Shown: positions 26,241-35,141, counted from the first letter of the stretch. The stretch is 64,000 nt of DNA from BOG-931 sp963781725 (GCA_963781725.1 CAWAGV010000001.1:682001-746000), one strand, 5' to 3'. A program made the numbers and translations. The notes: generated from the letters alone by a model not told the origin.

Positions 26241-27419
26241 CTATCCGCCGCGCTGCCGGTATTTTGGCAGCAAAAGCTCCACATTGCCGCGTTCGACGGC
26301 GCGAAGCTGCTCGTCGGTGAAGCCGTACTTGTAAAAGCCCTCGAGATTCTCCTCCAGCGAAGCGCCTCTGTTGGCGAACGGAAAGTCGCTGCCGAACAGG
26401 ACGTTTTTGATCGATACCAGCTCCATCAGTGGCGCCAGCGTTTCCGGCCGTGCCGACAGCGCGATATCGAAATAGAGCTTTTGCAGTTCGGCCAGCGGTC
26501 CGTTTGGCAGGCGGCTTGCCAGCACCTTGTCATTGCCGACCACGCGGCAGATGCGGGCCTTCAGCGTCGGCACCGCGTTGCCGGCGTGGGGAAAGATGAA
26601 ACGAACGTCGCTACAACGCGAAAGCGTGCCGCTATAAAGCAGGCTCACCACGGCGCGGACCGCATCGAATGGAAACTCGATGACCGCTTCCGGCACGAAC
26701 GAGATGAGGTTGGTACACGCCTCGGACACGGTCGGATGAAAGAAGACGACCGCCTTGCGCCGGTTGAGTTCGTCGAACACCGGCTTGAATGCATCGTCTC
26801 CCGGCCACTTATTGTCGTAACTCGACATCAGGCAGAAGCCGTCGGCCTTCAGCGTATCGAGCGCGTATTCGATTTCGCGGAGGCTGCCGTCGATGTCCGG
26901 CAGCGGCAGCGCTGCGAACATGCCAAAGCGGCCGGGATAGTCCACCATCAGCTGCGCCGCGTAATCGTTGCAGTAGCGCGTAACGGTGCGGCTATCGAGT
27001 TCGGACGCGAACCAGGTGCCCGGAGCCGAGATCGACGTGATCGCGGTCGCGATACCGTTGCGATCCATGGCGTCGATGGAAATCTGCGGCGTCCATGTAA
27101 ACGGACCGCTCGCCTTGCGCGAGGACCGGCCGAAGATCCGCTGCGCGCCCACCTCTTCGTAATATCGCGGCGGCATCAGGTGATGATGAACGTCAACGAT
27201 CTTGCGCGCCGATACGTCGGCAGGCGACGTGCCGCGCGCGCCGGACGCCGCGATGGGCGCAGCAGCGGCGCCACCGCCGGTTTCGGGCGCTGCAATCTTC
27301 TTGTGCCGCCGATGCGGCATGCCGTTGAGACAGGCGCTGCAGGCCGGATTGTAAACGAACCGGCCGCTGTGGCGGCCGATGGAGAAGTCCTGCATTTGAT
27401 GGAACAGCGTCATTGCCAA
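26241..27419 (-). CDS. Amidohydrolase family protein (ACMSD-like)
   Basis: A metal-dependent hydrolase or decarboxylase of 392 residues, related to the one at 1016. Ligands are HHH in VDVHHHLMPP, histidines in VFFHPTV and FIFPHAGN, and an aspartate in LFGSDFPF. The N-terminus has two cysteines (ACSAC), then PHRRHKK and an alanine/glycine-rich stretch, which looks like a degenerate twin-arginine leader. It is followed on the same strand by an HdeA-like gene 130 bases away and preceded by an enolase-superfamily gene 28 bases upstream, so it probably shares a catabolic operon with that enzyme. Confidence 0.86.
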   Translation of the reverse strand: MAMTLFHQMQDFSIGRHSGRFVYNPACSACLNGMPHRRHKKIAAPETGGGAAAAPIAASGARGTSPADVSARKIVDVHHHLMPPRYYEEVGAQRIFGRSSRKASGPFTWTPQISIDAMDRNGIATAITSISAPGTWFASELDSRTVTRYCNDYAAQLMVDYPGRFGMFAALPLPDIDGSLREIEYALDTLKADGFCLMSSYDNKWPGDDAFKPVFDELNRRKAVVFFHPTVSEACTNLISFVPEAVIEFPFDAVRAVVSLLYSGTLSRCSDVRFIFPHAGNAVPTLKARICRVVGNDKVLASRLPNGPLAELQKLYFDIALSARPETLAPLMELVSIKNVLFGSDFPFANRGASLEENLEGFYKYGFTDEQLRAVERGNVELLLPKYRQRGG

Positions 27420-27447
27420 ATCACCACAAAGGTCACCGCGACATGAA

Positions 27448-28521
27448 TCAGATTTTGAGCCGCTTGATCGCTTCGTTATCGAAGGCGAAGCCCCAGCCCG
27501 GACGATCCGGCACCACGGCCCGGCCCTCGGCGTTCAGTTCGAGCTCATCGCGATAAATCGGATCGAACCACGGCATCAATTCAAGGTAGATCGCATTCGG
27601 CAGCGCGGCGACTAGCGCGATGCTCATCTGGTGAAGATGATGCGGCGAAACCGGCGTGTCATAAGCTTCGGCGAGATGCGCGGCCTTGAGAAATTCGGTC
27701 GGGCCGCCCATGCGCTGCAAGTCGGGCATCAGGATATCGGCGGCGCGCTGCTGCAACATGGCGTGGATACCGCGCGAGGTGTAGACGCTTTCCCCGGAAG
27801 CGATCGGCGTATCGAGCGCCGCAGCGATCGCCGCCTCGCCGGTATGGTTCTCGGGCGACGTCGGCTCCTCGAACCAGGTGAGATTGAACTCCTCCAGCAT
27901 GCGCCCCAGCCGGATCGCCTCGGCCACACTGTAGGCCTGATGCGGATCGGCCATTAACGCGACGTCCGGACCGATGACCTCACGGACCGCTTTGACGCGC
28001 GCAACGGCGTCGTCCAGGTCCTTGCCGATCCGGACCTTCATCGCGCGATAGCCTTTTTTTAGATGCAACGCGGCCTGCTTTTGCACGGCATCAACGGACA
28101 GGCTGCGCCAAAGGCCGCCGCTGGCGTAAACCGGCACGCTGGTCGCCGCAGCGCCGATCAGACCGGCAACGTTCATGCCTGCCTGCTTGCCGCGCAAATC
28201 CCAGAGCGCGCAATCGACGGCTGCAATGCCCATGACCGATACGCCGGCGACACCAATAAAGCCGACGTTGCTCCAGGCCTTGGCGTTGAAACTGCCGCTC
28301 ATCCGCGGATCGAGCCCGATAACGAGCGGCTCCAGGCTTTTCACCATCTCGTAGAGAACTTTGGTGAACTCGCGTTTGAGCGTGCAGATGAAACCCTCGC
28401 CGACAACGCCCTCATCGGTCTCGAGACAGGCGAGCACGCCATCCGAGCCGCTAATGCCGTGGCCGATCGGTTGCGGAAAGGGGATATGGACCGCCTCGCA
28501 TCGCAGCTTTGTGATCTTCAT
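27448..28521 (-). CDS. Mandelate racemase/muconate lactonizing enzyme family protein
   Basis: An enolase-superfamily enzyme of 357 residues, acting on a carboxylate through an enolate intermediate. The barrel shows the catalytic lysine region YRAMKVRIG, metal ligands in MADPHQAYS, WFEEPTSPE and ASGESVYTS, and a histidine region VSPHHLHQM. The ATG at 28521 (MKITKLRCEAV) matches the usual N-terminus. The KVR triplet replaces the KxK of true racemases, so a dehydratase or cycloisomerase is as likely. It lies next to an amidohydrolase. Confidence 0.88.
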   Translation of the reverse strand: MKITKLRCEAVHIPFPQPIGHGISGSDGVLACLETDEGVVGEGFICTLKREFTKVLYEMVKSLEPLVIGLDPRMSGSFNAKAWSNVGFIGVAGVSVMGIAAVDCALWDLRGKQAGMNVAGLIGAAATSVPVYASGGLWRSLSVDAVQKQAALHLKKGYRAMKVRIGKDLDDAVARVKAVREVIGPDVALMADPHQAYSVAEAIRLGRMLEEFNLTWFEEPTSPENHTGEAAIAAALDTPIASGESVYTSRGIHAMLQQRAADILMPDLQRMGGPTEFLKAAHLAEAYDTPVSPHHLHQMSIALVAALPNAIYLELMPWFDPIYRDELELNAEGRAVVPDRPGWGFAFDNEAIKRLKI

Positions 28522-28758
28522 GTCGGGCGTTTCCTGTTGATCCCGATCCTTACAAAGCCCCGTACCGCTTCGCAATGTCGCCTACGCTGCAACTTTGAGC
28601 CTCTGTCACCTCGTTCGCGCATGGTTCAAATGGTGGGCGGATCCAGCCATCTCGTATTATGTCATCGGCCGGATGGATTGGACTTGCCGTAACCTGTGCC
28701 TCATCAAAGCGGTTATGATGAGTGACGTTCAAAGATGTCGAACCGGGGGATTTGCCTG

Positions 28759-29796
28759 ATGAGCGCGACAGCGTGCCGGCTTGGCCGCATTGCGGCTTTC
28801 TCATTGCTGTGCGGCACCGTCCACGCCGCGGCGGCGGCCGACAAGGTCAATGTCGGGCTCGGAGGATCGAGCGTCGATACCGCATTCTACCTGGCGCGGG
28901 ACAAAGGTTACTTCAGGGACGAGAATATCGACGTCAATTTCATCGTGTTCACGGCCGGGTCGCAGGAGATTGCGCCGCTGGGAACCGGCGAGCTGGAAGT
29001 CGGTAGCGGCGCGGCCTCGGTCGGACTCTACAACGCGATCGCCCGCGGCGTCGGACTACGGATCGTCGCCGATAAGGGTCATACCGAACCGGGCAACGGC
29101 TACCAGAGCCTGGTGGTGCGCAAAACGCTCATCGACAGCGGCGAATTCAAATCGCTAGCCGATCTCAAGGGCAAGCGTGTGGGCATCGCCGCGGAAGGCG
29201 TCACGACGCTTTCCTATGTCAACGAGGCGGCGAAAGCCGGCGGCATCACGTTCGATGACGTGCAGCTCGCGTATCTGCCGATGCCCGACCAGCTCGCGGC
29301 CATGAAGAACGGCGTCCTTGATGCCGGCATCCTGCCGGAGCCTCCCAGTACGCTGATCACCGACGCCGGCATCGGCGTGCGTTTCATGAACACCGACGAA
29401 TTTTATCCGTTCGGCCAGGTGACCATGGTGTTCTACGGCGAAAAGTTTCTTCACGACAAACCGGAGCTCGCGCTCCGGTTCATGCGCGCCTATCTGCGCG
29501 GCATCAGGACCTATAACGACGGACTTAAGGACGGCAAGGTGCGGCCGGACGCAACCGAGATCGTTGAAACCATCAGCAAGAACTTCAAAATGCCTCCCGC
29601 TTTGGTCACCGAAATGTATGCTCCGGCGATCGATCCCGACGGGATGGTCCAGGCCAAGAGCATTCAGAAGGATCTGGATTTTTTCCGCGCGCGCGGCTGG
29701 GTCAAGCAGCCGATCGATCTGAACAATGTGATCGACACTTCGATCGCGCGCAAAGCCAGCGCCGATCTCGGCAAATATCAGCGCAAGGACAATTGA
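28759..29796 (+). CDS. NMT1/SsuA-type ABC transporter substrate-binding protein
   Basis: A secreted protein of about 345 residues. The leader is RLGRIAAFSLLCGTVHAAAAA. Family motifs are VGLGGSSVDTAFYLARDKGYFRDENIDV, with its glycine/tyrosine pattern, and LADLKGKRVGI near 140. The start at 28759 has GGGGGA about 9 bases upstream; ATG at 28735 is an alternative. It belongs to the family that serves the importer type at 134-3617 but is far from it. No permease or ATPase gene is nearby. Confidence 0.89.
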   Translation: MSATACRLGRIAAFSLLCGTVHAAAAADKVNVGLGGSSVDTAFYLARDKGYFRDENIDVNFIVFTAGSQEIAPLGTGELEVGSGAASVGLYNAIARGVGLRIVADKGHTEPGNGYQSLVVRKTLIDSGEFKSLADLKGKRVGIAAEGVTTLSYVNEAAKAGGITFDDVQLAYLPMPDQLAAMKNGVLDAGILPEPPSTLITDAGIGVRFMNTDEFYPFGQVTMVFYGEKFLHDKPELALRFMRAYLRGIRTYNDGLKDGKVRPDATEIVETISKNFKMPPALVTEMYAPAIDPDGMVQAKSIQKDLDFFRARGWVKQPIDLNNVIDTSIARKASADLGKYQRKDN

Positions 29797-29817
29797 CGTC
29801 CGGCGGAAACGGCGCCG

Positions 29818-30810
29818 TCACTGGACGTCGAGATGCGCGTCGCGAACCCGCTGTCCCCAAATCGGGATTTCCTTGCGGATGAACGCCGCGACTTCGCCGG
29901 TGGACATCGCGGGCACCGGGTTGCAGGCCAGGTCGGTCATGGCGTCTTTGACTTTTGCGTCGGCCATCACTGTGTAGATCGTGGAATTGAGCGTGCTGAT
30001 CGCCTCCCCCGGCGTTCCGTGCGGCGTGGCGACCGCGATCCAGGGTGTCACATCGAAGCCGGGAAGCGCAGCTTCCGCCACGGTCGGAACGTCGGGAAGT
30101 TGCGGCAGCCGTTTTGCCCCGGCAGCGGCAAGCGGACGTATTTTGCCTCCAGTTATGAGTGGCAGCATGGCGGTGGCGTCGGTGGCTGCGAGCGGCACAG
30201 CCCCGCCGGCCAGATCGGCCACAGCCTGCATCGAGCCGCGATAAGGGATTTGGGTCATTTCGACACCGGCCATCTTGTTCAATTCGGCAAGGATAAAGTG
30301 ACCGCCGGTACCGACGCCGCCGGTGCCAAAAGACAATTTGCCCGGCTCGCTTTTGGCGAGCGCAATAACGTCCGACAGACGTTTCGCAGGAAATTCGTTG
30401 CTTGATGCAATCAGCGTTGCGCCCATGCACACCAGGGCGACAGGGTCAAAATCCTTCTGCGGATCGAAATCGAGCGAGCGAAACAACGTTGTGTTGATCG
30501 CCAGTGGTCCGGTGGTGGTCAGCATCACGGTGTAGCCGTCGGGCGCCGCCCGCGCCACCGCTTCGGCGCCGAGATTGCCGTTGGCTCCGACCTTGTTTTC
30601 AACGACGACCGGCTGATTCCATATTTTGCTCATTCTGTCGGCGAGCAGGCGTGCGACAGCGTCTGCTTGCGCGCCGGCAGGATGAGGCACGATGAGGGTT
30701 ACACGCCGCTGCGGATAGCTTTCAGCATGAGCTCCGCATGCGAAGGCAGTAAGCGCGCCAATCGCGATGACCGCCAACCGCACGGCCAGCGGCCCCCGAT
30801 TCCACACCAT
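29818..30810 (-). CDS. Bug/TctC-family substrate-binding protein
   Basis: A binding protein of 330 residues with a signal peptide (LAVIAIGALTAFACGAHA). It has the usual YPQRRVTLIVPHPAGAQAD start, VVENKVGANGNLGAEAV near 70 and IPYRGSMQAVADLAGG near 190. It is a third Bug gene without membrane partners. It converges on the NMT1-type gene with a 21-base gap. The ligand is unknown. Confidence 0.93.
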   Translation of the reverse strand: MVWNRGPLAVRLAVIAIGALTAFACGAHAESYPQRRVTLIVPHPAGAQADAVARLLADRMSKIWNQPVVVENKVGANGNLGAEAVARAAPDGYTVMLTTTGPLAINTTLFRSLDFDPQKDFDPVALVCMGATLIASSNEFPAKRLSDVIALAKSEPGKLSFGTGGVGTGGHFILAELNKMAGVEMTQIPYRGSMQAVADLAGGAVPLAATDATAMLPLITGGKIRPLAAAGAKRLPQLPDVPTVAEAALPGFDVTPWIAVATPHGTPGEAISTLNSTIYTVMADAKVKDAMTDLACNPVPAMSTGEVAAFIRKEIPIWGQRVRDAHLDVQ

Positions 30811-30836
30811 AGGCCTCCCCCGCTTTCCCAGAATTA

Positions 30837-31736
30837 TTACTTCAGCATATCCATCGCGCGCTTGAGGCTCTCGCGCATGCGGTTGAACGCCACCGACAGC
30901 GACGAGATTTCGTCCTTGCCCGGCTTGACGTAGACCTCGACGTTTTCCTCGCCGAGGCTGACCGCGTCGGCGGCCGCCGACACCTTCCTGACCGGAACGA
31001 TCACGACGTAGTGCAGCAGCAGATTGAGGATCGCGAAAATCACCGCGAAGATGCCGACCAGCGTACCGAGGAACGCCACATAGGCCTCGTGCGCGGCCTT
31101 GAGCGGCACCGCCATCGGCACCGACACGAACTGCGCCCCGACCGTCTCGTTGAGCTTCCAGCCAAAGCCGTTGTTGCTGCCATAGGTCTGGATCAGCGAC
31201 GCCGGCGCCACGCCCGGCGTGTCATGGCAGATCAGGCAGGCCTGGTCAGTGATCGTCACCGGCCGCGCCAGATTGAGCGTCGGCCCAAGCGGCGTGTTGC
31301 GCTCGACCACCATTTCCTTGTTGCTGGCGTCCTCGCGGAACCCCCGGATGATGTCGGCCTCCCAATCCTGCGGGCGGTCGTTGAGGTTGGTCGGATTGAG
31401 CGCCGGCTCGCGGTAGGTGTAGCCGGCGAATTCGGCCTGCACGTCCTTGAAATTGGTCTGCGCCGCGAACGCCGGCACCGTCTCGGCGACGAATTTGCCG
31501 TTGGCCTGCATCGGCAACAGCGGCACCAGATCGTCGGCGGTGTATTTGCGAATGGCATTGGCGGCCGTCATCATGATGCGGGCGTTCTGCATCACCACGT
31601 CGCGCGCGTCGGCGATGAACATGCGCTGCAGCACGACCGCGGCGATGGCAAAGCCGATCGCGAACGCCACCAGAATGGCGATATTGAATTTCGCCCGAAG
31701 CCCCAAAGACTGAAAACTCATCACCTGAAGTTCCAT
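30837..31736 (-). CDS. Membrane sensor with heme-binding DUF3365 domain and HAMP domain
   Basis: A 299-residue membrane protein. A first helix at about 19-38 is followed by a periplasmic DUF3365 (Tll0287-like) domain with a heme c motif CLICH at residues 167-171. A second helix lies at about 222-247 and then a HAMP domain ends the protein. There is no kinase, cyclase or methyl-acceptor output domain, so the signal must pass to another protein. It is divergent from a TIR protein gene at 31934. The start may also be the ATG at 31721. A redox or gas-sensing role is inference. Confidence 0.85.
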   Translation of the reverse strand: MELQVMSFQSLGLRAKFNIAILVAFAIGFAIAAVVLQRMFIADARDVVMQNARIMMTAANAIRKYTADDLVPLLPMQANGKFVAETVPAFAAQTNFKDVQAEFAGYTYREPALNPTNLNDRPQDWEADIIRGFREDASNKEMVVERNTPLGPTLNLARPVTITDQACLICHDTPGVAPASLIQTYGSNNGFGWKLNETVGAQFVSVPMAVPLKAAHEAYVAFLGTLVGIFAVIFAILNLLLHYVVIVPVRKVSAAADAVSLGEENVEVYVKPGKDEISSLSVAFNRMRESLKRAMDMLK

Positions 31737-31746
31737 TCCCCGATTT

Positions 31747-31773
31747 CCCGGCTGGCAAATTGGCCCAGCCGGG
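31747..31773. promoter_or_regulatory. Perfect hairpin in the leader of the heme/HAMP gene
   Basis: CCCGGCTGG (31747-31755) and CCAGCCGGG (31765-31773) are perfect 9-base arms with a 9-base loop. In the minus-strand transcript it ends 10 bases before the start codon at 31736, close to the ribosome site (CGGGGA). It has no T-tract, so translational control or an RNA stability element is more likely than termination. Confidence 0.5.
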
Positions 31774-31933
31774 TCCCAAATGCCGATCCCACCTCTCGGT
31801 CCTTATATCACGGCGTTTGCGGCGATGCGGCGACCGCCGATAGCTGCGAAGGGTCCCATAAACCGGGCGGCTTGCCAGCGCCCGCGCCACGCAGCTAACG
31901 TCCGCCGGTCGCCGCACGCCGCAAGAGAGCACC

Positions 31934-32620
31934 TTGGCCGCTTCCCACGTTTTCATCTGCTTTTCCTCGAAGGACGAGGCTATCGCGCGCGGTGTCGTGG
32001 CGTTTCTGGAAAGCGCAGGCCTGAAGTGCTGGATATCGCTGCGCGACGTCCAGCCCGGCGATAACTATCAGGAATCCATCGTCCGGGCGATCGAAGCCGC
32101 CCAGGCCATCGTCTTCCTGTTCTCGGAATCGTCGAACCTGTCCGGCGAGATCAGAAAAGAGCTGTCGATCGGCGGCAGCATCAACGTGCCGGTTTTTCCG
32201 CTTCGGCTCTCGCCGATCGCGCCGACCGGCGCGCTGCGCTATGAGCTCGCAACCCGGCAATACATCGATATTTTCCCCGACCGGGACGCCTCGCTGACCA
32301 AGCTTGCCGCCACCATCAAGCACGTGATCGAGAACCCGGGCGCCGAAGACAGCGCGGCTCCGGCGATGCCCGCCGCGCCCCGCATCGCCCAGCCCCCGCG
32401 CGAACCGCTGGTCGCCAGCGGCAGCAAGCAGTTCGAAGCGATCCGGACGCTGCTCGCCCGCCACATCGGTCCGATCGCCAAGGTGCTGGTCGAAAAAGCG
32501 GCGAAAGAAACCGGCACGCCCGAGGAATTCTGCGACCGGCTCGCGGCCAACGTCACCATGCCGGCCGACCGTGCGGCGTTCGTGCAGGCTGTAAAGGCGC
32601 AGCTTACCGCGAAGTCTTAG
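31934..32620 (+). CDS. TIR domain-containing protein
   Basis: A cytoplasmic protein of 228 residues. Residues 1-135 form a bacterial TIR domain: HVFICFSSKDEAIARGVVAFLE, GLKCWISLRDVQPGDNYQ, IEAAQAIVFLFSESSNLS and an acidic residue in IRKEL. A proline/alanine linker (about 140-165) leads to a C-terminal helical domain (GPIAKVLVEKAAKETGTPEEFCDRLA). A similar segment ends some alphaproteobacterial kinases and cyclases, from memory. The TTG at 31934 has AGAGAG upstream. TIR proteins may be NAD-cleaving enzymes or adaptors; which applies cannot be read here. Confidence 0.85.
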   Translation: MAASHVFICFSSKDEAIARGVVAFLESAGLKCWISLRDVQPGDNYQESIVRAIEAAQAIVFLFSESSNLSGEIRKELSIGGSINVPVFPLRLSPIAPTGALRYELATRQYIDIFPDRDASLTKLAATIKHVIENPGAEDSAAPAMPAAPRIAQPPREPLVASGSKQFEAIRTLLARHIGPIAKVLVEKAAKETGTPEEFCDRLAANVTMPADRAAFVQAVKAQLTAKS

Positions 32621-33038
32621 CGGCCTTCTTCTTTGATTTGCTCTGGTTGTAATCGATAGCGGCCCGGACCAGCGCTTTCAGCGCGCGCTGATCGATCTTC
32701 TCGCTTTCATGGATGTCGATCGCGCGTCTCATGTTGCCTTCGAGGCTGGAGTTGAACAAGCCCGAAGGGTCCGCGAGCGAAGCGCCGTGGGCAAAGGTCA
32801 GCTTCACGACGGCCTTGTAAGTCTCGCCGGTGCAAATAATTCCATCGCGCTCCCATACCGGAACCCCGCGCCACTTCCACTCCTCCACCACGTCGGGATC
32901 GGCTTGCTTGATGAGACTGCGGACCCGCGCCAGCGTCTCGCCGCGCCAATCGCCCAGCTCCTTGATCCTGCCGTCGATCAGCTTCGCGGGTGAGCTTGTC
33001 TCTTTTGCCTTCGTCGCTTTGCTCTTGATCTTCTTCAT
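32604..33038 (-). CDS. DUF1801 (YdhG-like) domain protein
   Basis: A 144-residue protein with a lysine-rich start (MKKIKSKATKAKE), a central DUF1801 domain (VVEEWKWRGVPVWERDGIICTGETYKAVVKLTFAHGA with its WKW and FAHG motifs, in pieces) and a lysine-rich tail. The ATG at 33038 excludes a non-conserved upstream leader. Its end overlaps the TIR gene by 17 bases in the opposite direction. It is the last gene of the arsR-SRPBCC run, a common companion of AHSA1 proteins. Its biochemical function is unknown. Confidence 0.86.
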   Translation of the reverse strand: MKKIKSKATKAKETSSPAKLIDGRIKELGDWRGETLARVRSLIKQADPDVVEEWKWRGVPVWERDGIICTGETYKAVVKLTFAHGASLADPSGLFNSSLEGNMRRAIDIHESEKIDQRALKALVRAAIDYNQSKSKKKAAKTSR

Positions 33039-33063
33039 GACTGGTGTCGCTCTCGTGTCATCG

Positions 33064-33264
33064 TCAAACGCTGCGCCGCCTTGCGACATACGGCAGAAAG
33101 AACATGTACAGACCCGTGAACAGTAGCAGGAAGAGCGGCGGCAAAGGTGAGTAGACCACCCAGTCCGGAGGTTTCCCGAACGCCATGGTGACGAAGTTGG
33201 CGATGACAGTCACCGTGAAGATGATCGACACCCAGCGATGAAATTGCCGAATCCAGATGGTCAA
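33064..33264 (-). CDS. Small two-helix membrane protein
   Basis: A 66-residue protein. Two hydrophobic segments, WVSIIFTVTVIANFVTMAF and LPPLFLLLFTGLYMFFLPYV, are joined by a short polar loop with DWVVYSP. The N-terminus is RQFHRW and the C-terminus is arginine-rich (ARRRSV), which suggests a cytoplasmic tail. It lies in the arsR-SRPBCC-DUF1801 run with gaps of about 25-35 bases. The family has no known role. Confidence 0.78.
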   Translation of the reverse strand: MTIWIRQFHRWVSIIFTVTVIANFVTMAFGKPPDWVVYSPLPPLFLLLFTGLYMFFLPYVARRRSV

Positions 33265-33298
33265 TGGAACCTCCCCTGAATGAGCTGGCGGCGGCCGC

Positions 33299-33724
33299 TC
33301 AATCCGCCCGTTGCACGACCGTCTCCAGCTTGGTGAAGAACTGCTGCCAGCCGTATTTGGCGCCCTGGTAGTTCTGCGGCCGATCCGAAGGGAAGCCGGT
33401 CTGTTCCACGCGCAAATGGGTTCCTGTCGCCGTCGCAGTTAGAGTGAAGGTCACGGCGGTCTCGAGGCCGAGCGTGCCCCACGTGAACGAAAGCGCCTTG
33501 TTCGGCTCGACGACCGTGACCTGACAATCAATGACGCCGTTCCAGCCTGGCTGAGGGTCCATGCGAAGACTGAAATTGTGGCCCACAACAGGCTTGAAGT
33601 CGTTTTTCATCAGCCACTCTGCGATCAAATGCGGTTGCGTGAGCGCGCGCCAGAGCTTTTCCGGCGGAAACGAAAACTCCCGTTCGACAACGACGGAGAG
33701 CGTTTCGGTTGCTGGATTGTTCAT
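33299..33724 (-). CDS. SRPBCC (AHSA1-like) domain protein
   Basis: A 141-residue protein with the START-like fold: VVVEREFSFPPEKLWRALTQ at the beginning, a middle WNGVIDCQVTVVEPNKALSFTW and a final helix around YGWQQFFTKLETVV. Such proteins bind hydrophobic ligands. Its ATG overlaps the stop of the ArsR gene by 4 bases (ATGA), so the two are translationally coupled. This ArsR-AHSA1 pair is a widespread arrangement. Confidence 0.93.
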   Translation of the reverse strand: MNNPATETLSVVVEREFSFPPEKLWRALTQPHLIAEWLMKNDFKPVVGHNFSLRMDPQPGWNGVIDCQVTVVEPNKALSFTWGTLGLETAVTFTLTATATGTHLRVEQTGFPSDRPQNYQGAKYGWQQFFTKLETVVQRAD

Positions 33725-34053
33725 TGGTCCATCCTTTTGAGGAGATCTTCGAGGCGGTCGAAGCGGCCTTGCCAGAAGCCGGCCATCTGGCTGGTCCAGT
33801 CGATCAACGGGGCCAGCGCGCGAAGCTGCGCGCTGTAGTGCGTCTGGCGGCCTTCGTGGCGGTCGCGCACCAGTCCGGCCTGTTTGAGGACCCCGAGGTG
33901 CTTCGAGACCGCCGGCTGCGAGACCTTGCCCCGCGCCGTCAGGGCGCCGACAGTCTGTTCTCCGTCGCGGCACAGCCGCTCGAAGATGGCACGCCGCGTC
34001 GGATCGGCGAGCGTCTTGAACAGCGCGTTGTGGGCGTTCGGCATCTTGATCAA
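33721..34053 (-). CDS. ArsR-family transcriptional regulator
   Basis: A winged-helix repressor of 110 residues. The DNA-binding part is LADPTRRAIFERLC followed by KVSQPAVSKHLGVLKQAGLV near residues 42-63. No metal-binding cysteine pair is seen, so it is not a typical arsenic sensor. It is the first gene of its operon and probably autoregulates. The upstream region has the repeated AT-rich segment ATAACTCTCTGGTTAT / GATCAATTCATAAC, a plausible operator area. An in-frame ATG at 34044 is an alternative start. Confidence 0.93.
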   Translation of the reverse strand: MIKMPNAHNALFKTLADPTRRAIFERLCRDGEQTVGALTARGKVSQPAVSKHLGVLKQAGLVRDRHEGRQTHYSAQLRALAPLIDWTSQMAGFWQGRFDRLEDLLKRMDQ

Positions 34054-34160
34054 TAACTCTCTGGTTATCGATCAATTCATAACCGCAAAGTTATGAATGA
34101 GTTAAGCCGAACGCCGGGCCCGCTGGCCCGGCGGCGCCGCTGTCCGCAATAGCCGCGGAA

Positions 34161-35141
34161 TTAGTCCTCGAATTTCAGATTGGCCGCCTTGGCCACGTCG
34201 CGAAATTTCGCGATGTCGGCGTCGATGATTTTGACGAATTGATCGGGCGTCGCGCCGCCCGGGTCCACCGCCAGCGCCTTGAGCTTTTGCGCCACGCCGG
34301 GATCGGCGATCGCCTCGCCGAACGCCTTTTGCAGCTTCGCCACAATGGCCGGCGGCGTTTTGTTGGAAGCGAAGATTCCGCTCCAAAGCTCCACATTCAC
34401 CTCCGGATAGCCGGCTTCCGCCATGGTCGGCACATCGGGCAATTGATCCGACCTGGTCTTTCCCGTCACCGCGATGGCCTTCACCTTTCCCGCCTTGACC
34501 TGCGGGATCGTCGGCGGCCCGTCAGCAATCGCCATCGCCGCCTGGTCCTGAATCACCGCGAGATTCATCTCGTTGCTGCTCTTGTACGGGATCATGGTGC
34601 CGGGCATCCCGGTCTTCAGCTTCAACAGCTCCGAAGTGATGGTGAAGGCCGGCGACGTGCTGGCGTAATTGGCCTTGTCCGGATGCTGCTTCATCCACGC
34701 GACGAACTCCTTCAGATTCTTCGATGGATTGTCCGCGCCGATGACCATGATCAGCGGAAAGTGCGCGATCATGGCGATCGGCACGAAGTCCCTGTTCGCG
34801 GAATACCTGACGTCCGGATAGACCGCCTCGGCGATCGCCATCGCCCCGCTGGGTCCGACGACGAGACTGTAGCCATCCGCCGCCTGTTGCAGGGTGTATT
34901 CAGGAGCGAGGCGCCCTGCGGCGCCGGGCTTGTTCTCGACCACGACCGTCTGACCGAGGATCTGCGACGCCTTGTCGGCGACGATGCGCGCGAAAATGTC
35001 GTTGCCGCCGCCGGCGGCGAAGCCGACATAGAGATGGATGGGCCGGCTCGGATAATCGCTTTGCGCTTGCGCCGGAGTTATGGCCGGCAGCGACAGCAAT
35101 GCCGCCATTGCCGCGAAGCGTCCCAGATTTCCGATGCTCAT
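34161..35141 (-). CDS. Bug/TctC-family substrate-binding protein
   Basis: A binding protein of 326 residues with a signal peptide (FAAMAALLSLPAITPAQA). It has YPSRPIHLYVGFAAGGGND, VVENKPGAAGRLAPEY and MIPYKSSNEMNLAVIQDQ. The start at 35141 (MSIGNLGRF) is preferred over a TTG-type extension to 35162. This is the fourth Bug gene in the accessory zone. A second solute-binding-like gene lies upstream on the same strand after 123 bases. No TctAB partners are present. Confidence 0.92.
   Translation of the reverse strand: MSIGNLGRFAAMAALLSLPAITPAQAQSDYPSRPIHLYVGFAAGGGNDIFARIVADKASQILGQTVVVENKPGAAGRLAPEYTLQQAADGYSLVVGPSGAMAIAEAVYPDVRYSANRDFVPIAMIAHFPLIMVIGADNPSKNLKEFVAWMKQHPDKANYASTSPAFTITSELLKLKTGMPGTMIPYKSSNEMNLAVIQDQAAMAIADGPPTIPQVKAGKVKAIAVTGKTRSDQLPDVPTMAEAGYPEVNVELWSGIFASNKTPPAIVAKLQKAFGEAIADPGVAQKLKALAVDPGGATPDQFVKIIDADIAKFRDVAKAANLKFED

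Noticed and set aside
31934..32620. TIR gene as part of an anti-phage defence island
   Set aside because: No nuclease, Thoeris, CBASS or other defence partner lies beside it, only a membrane sensor and a DUF1801 gene.
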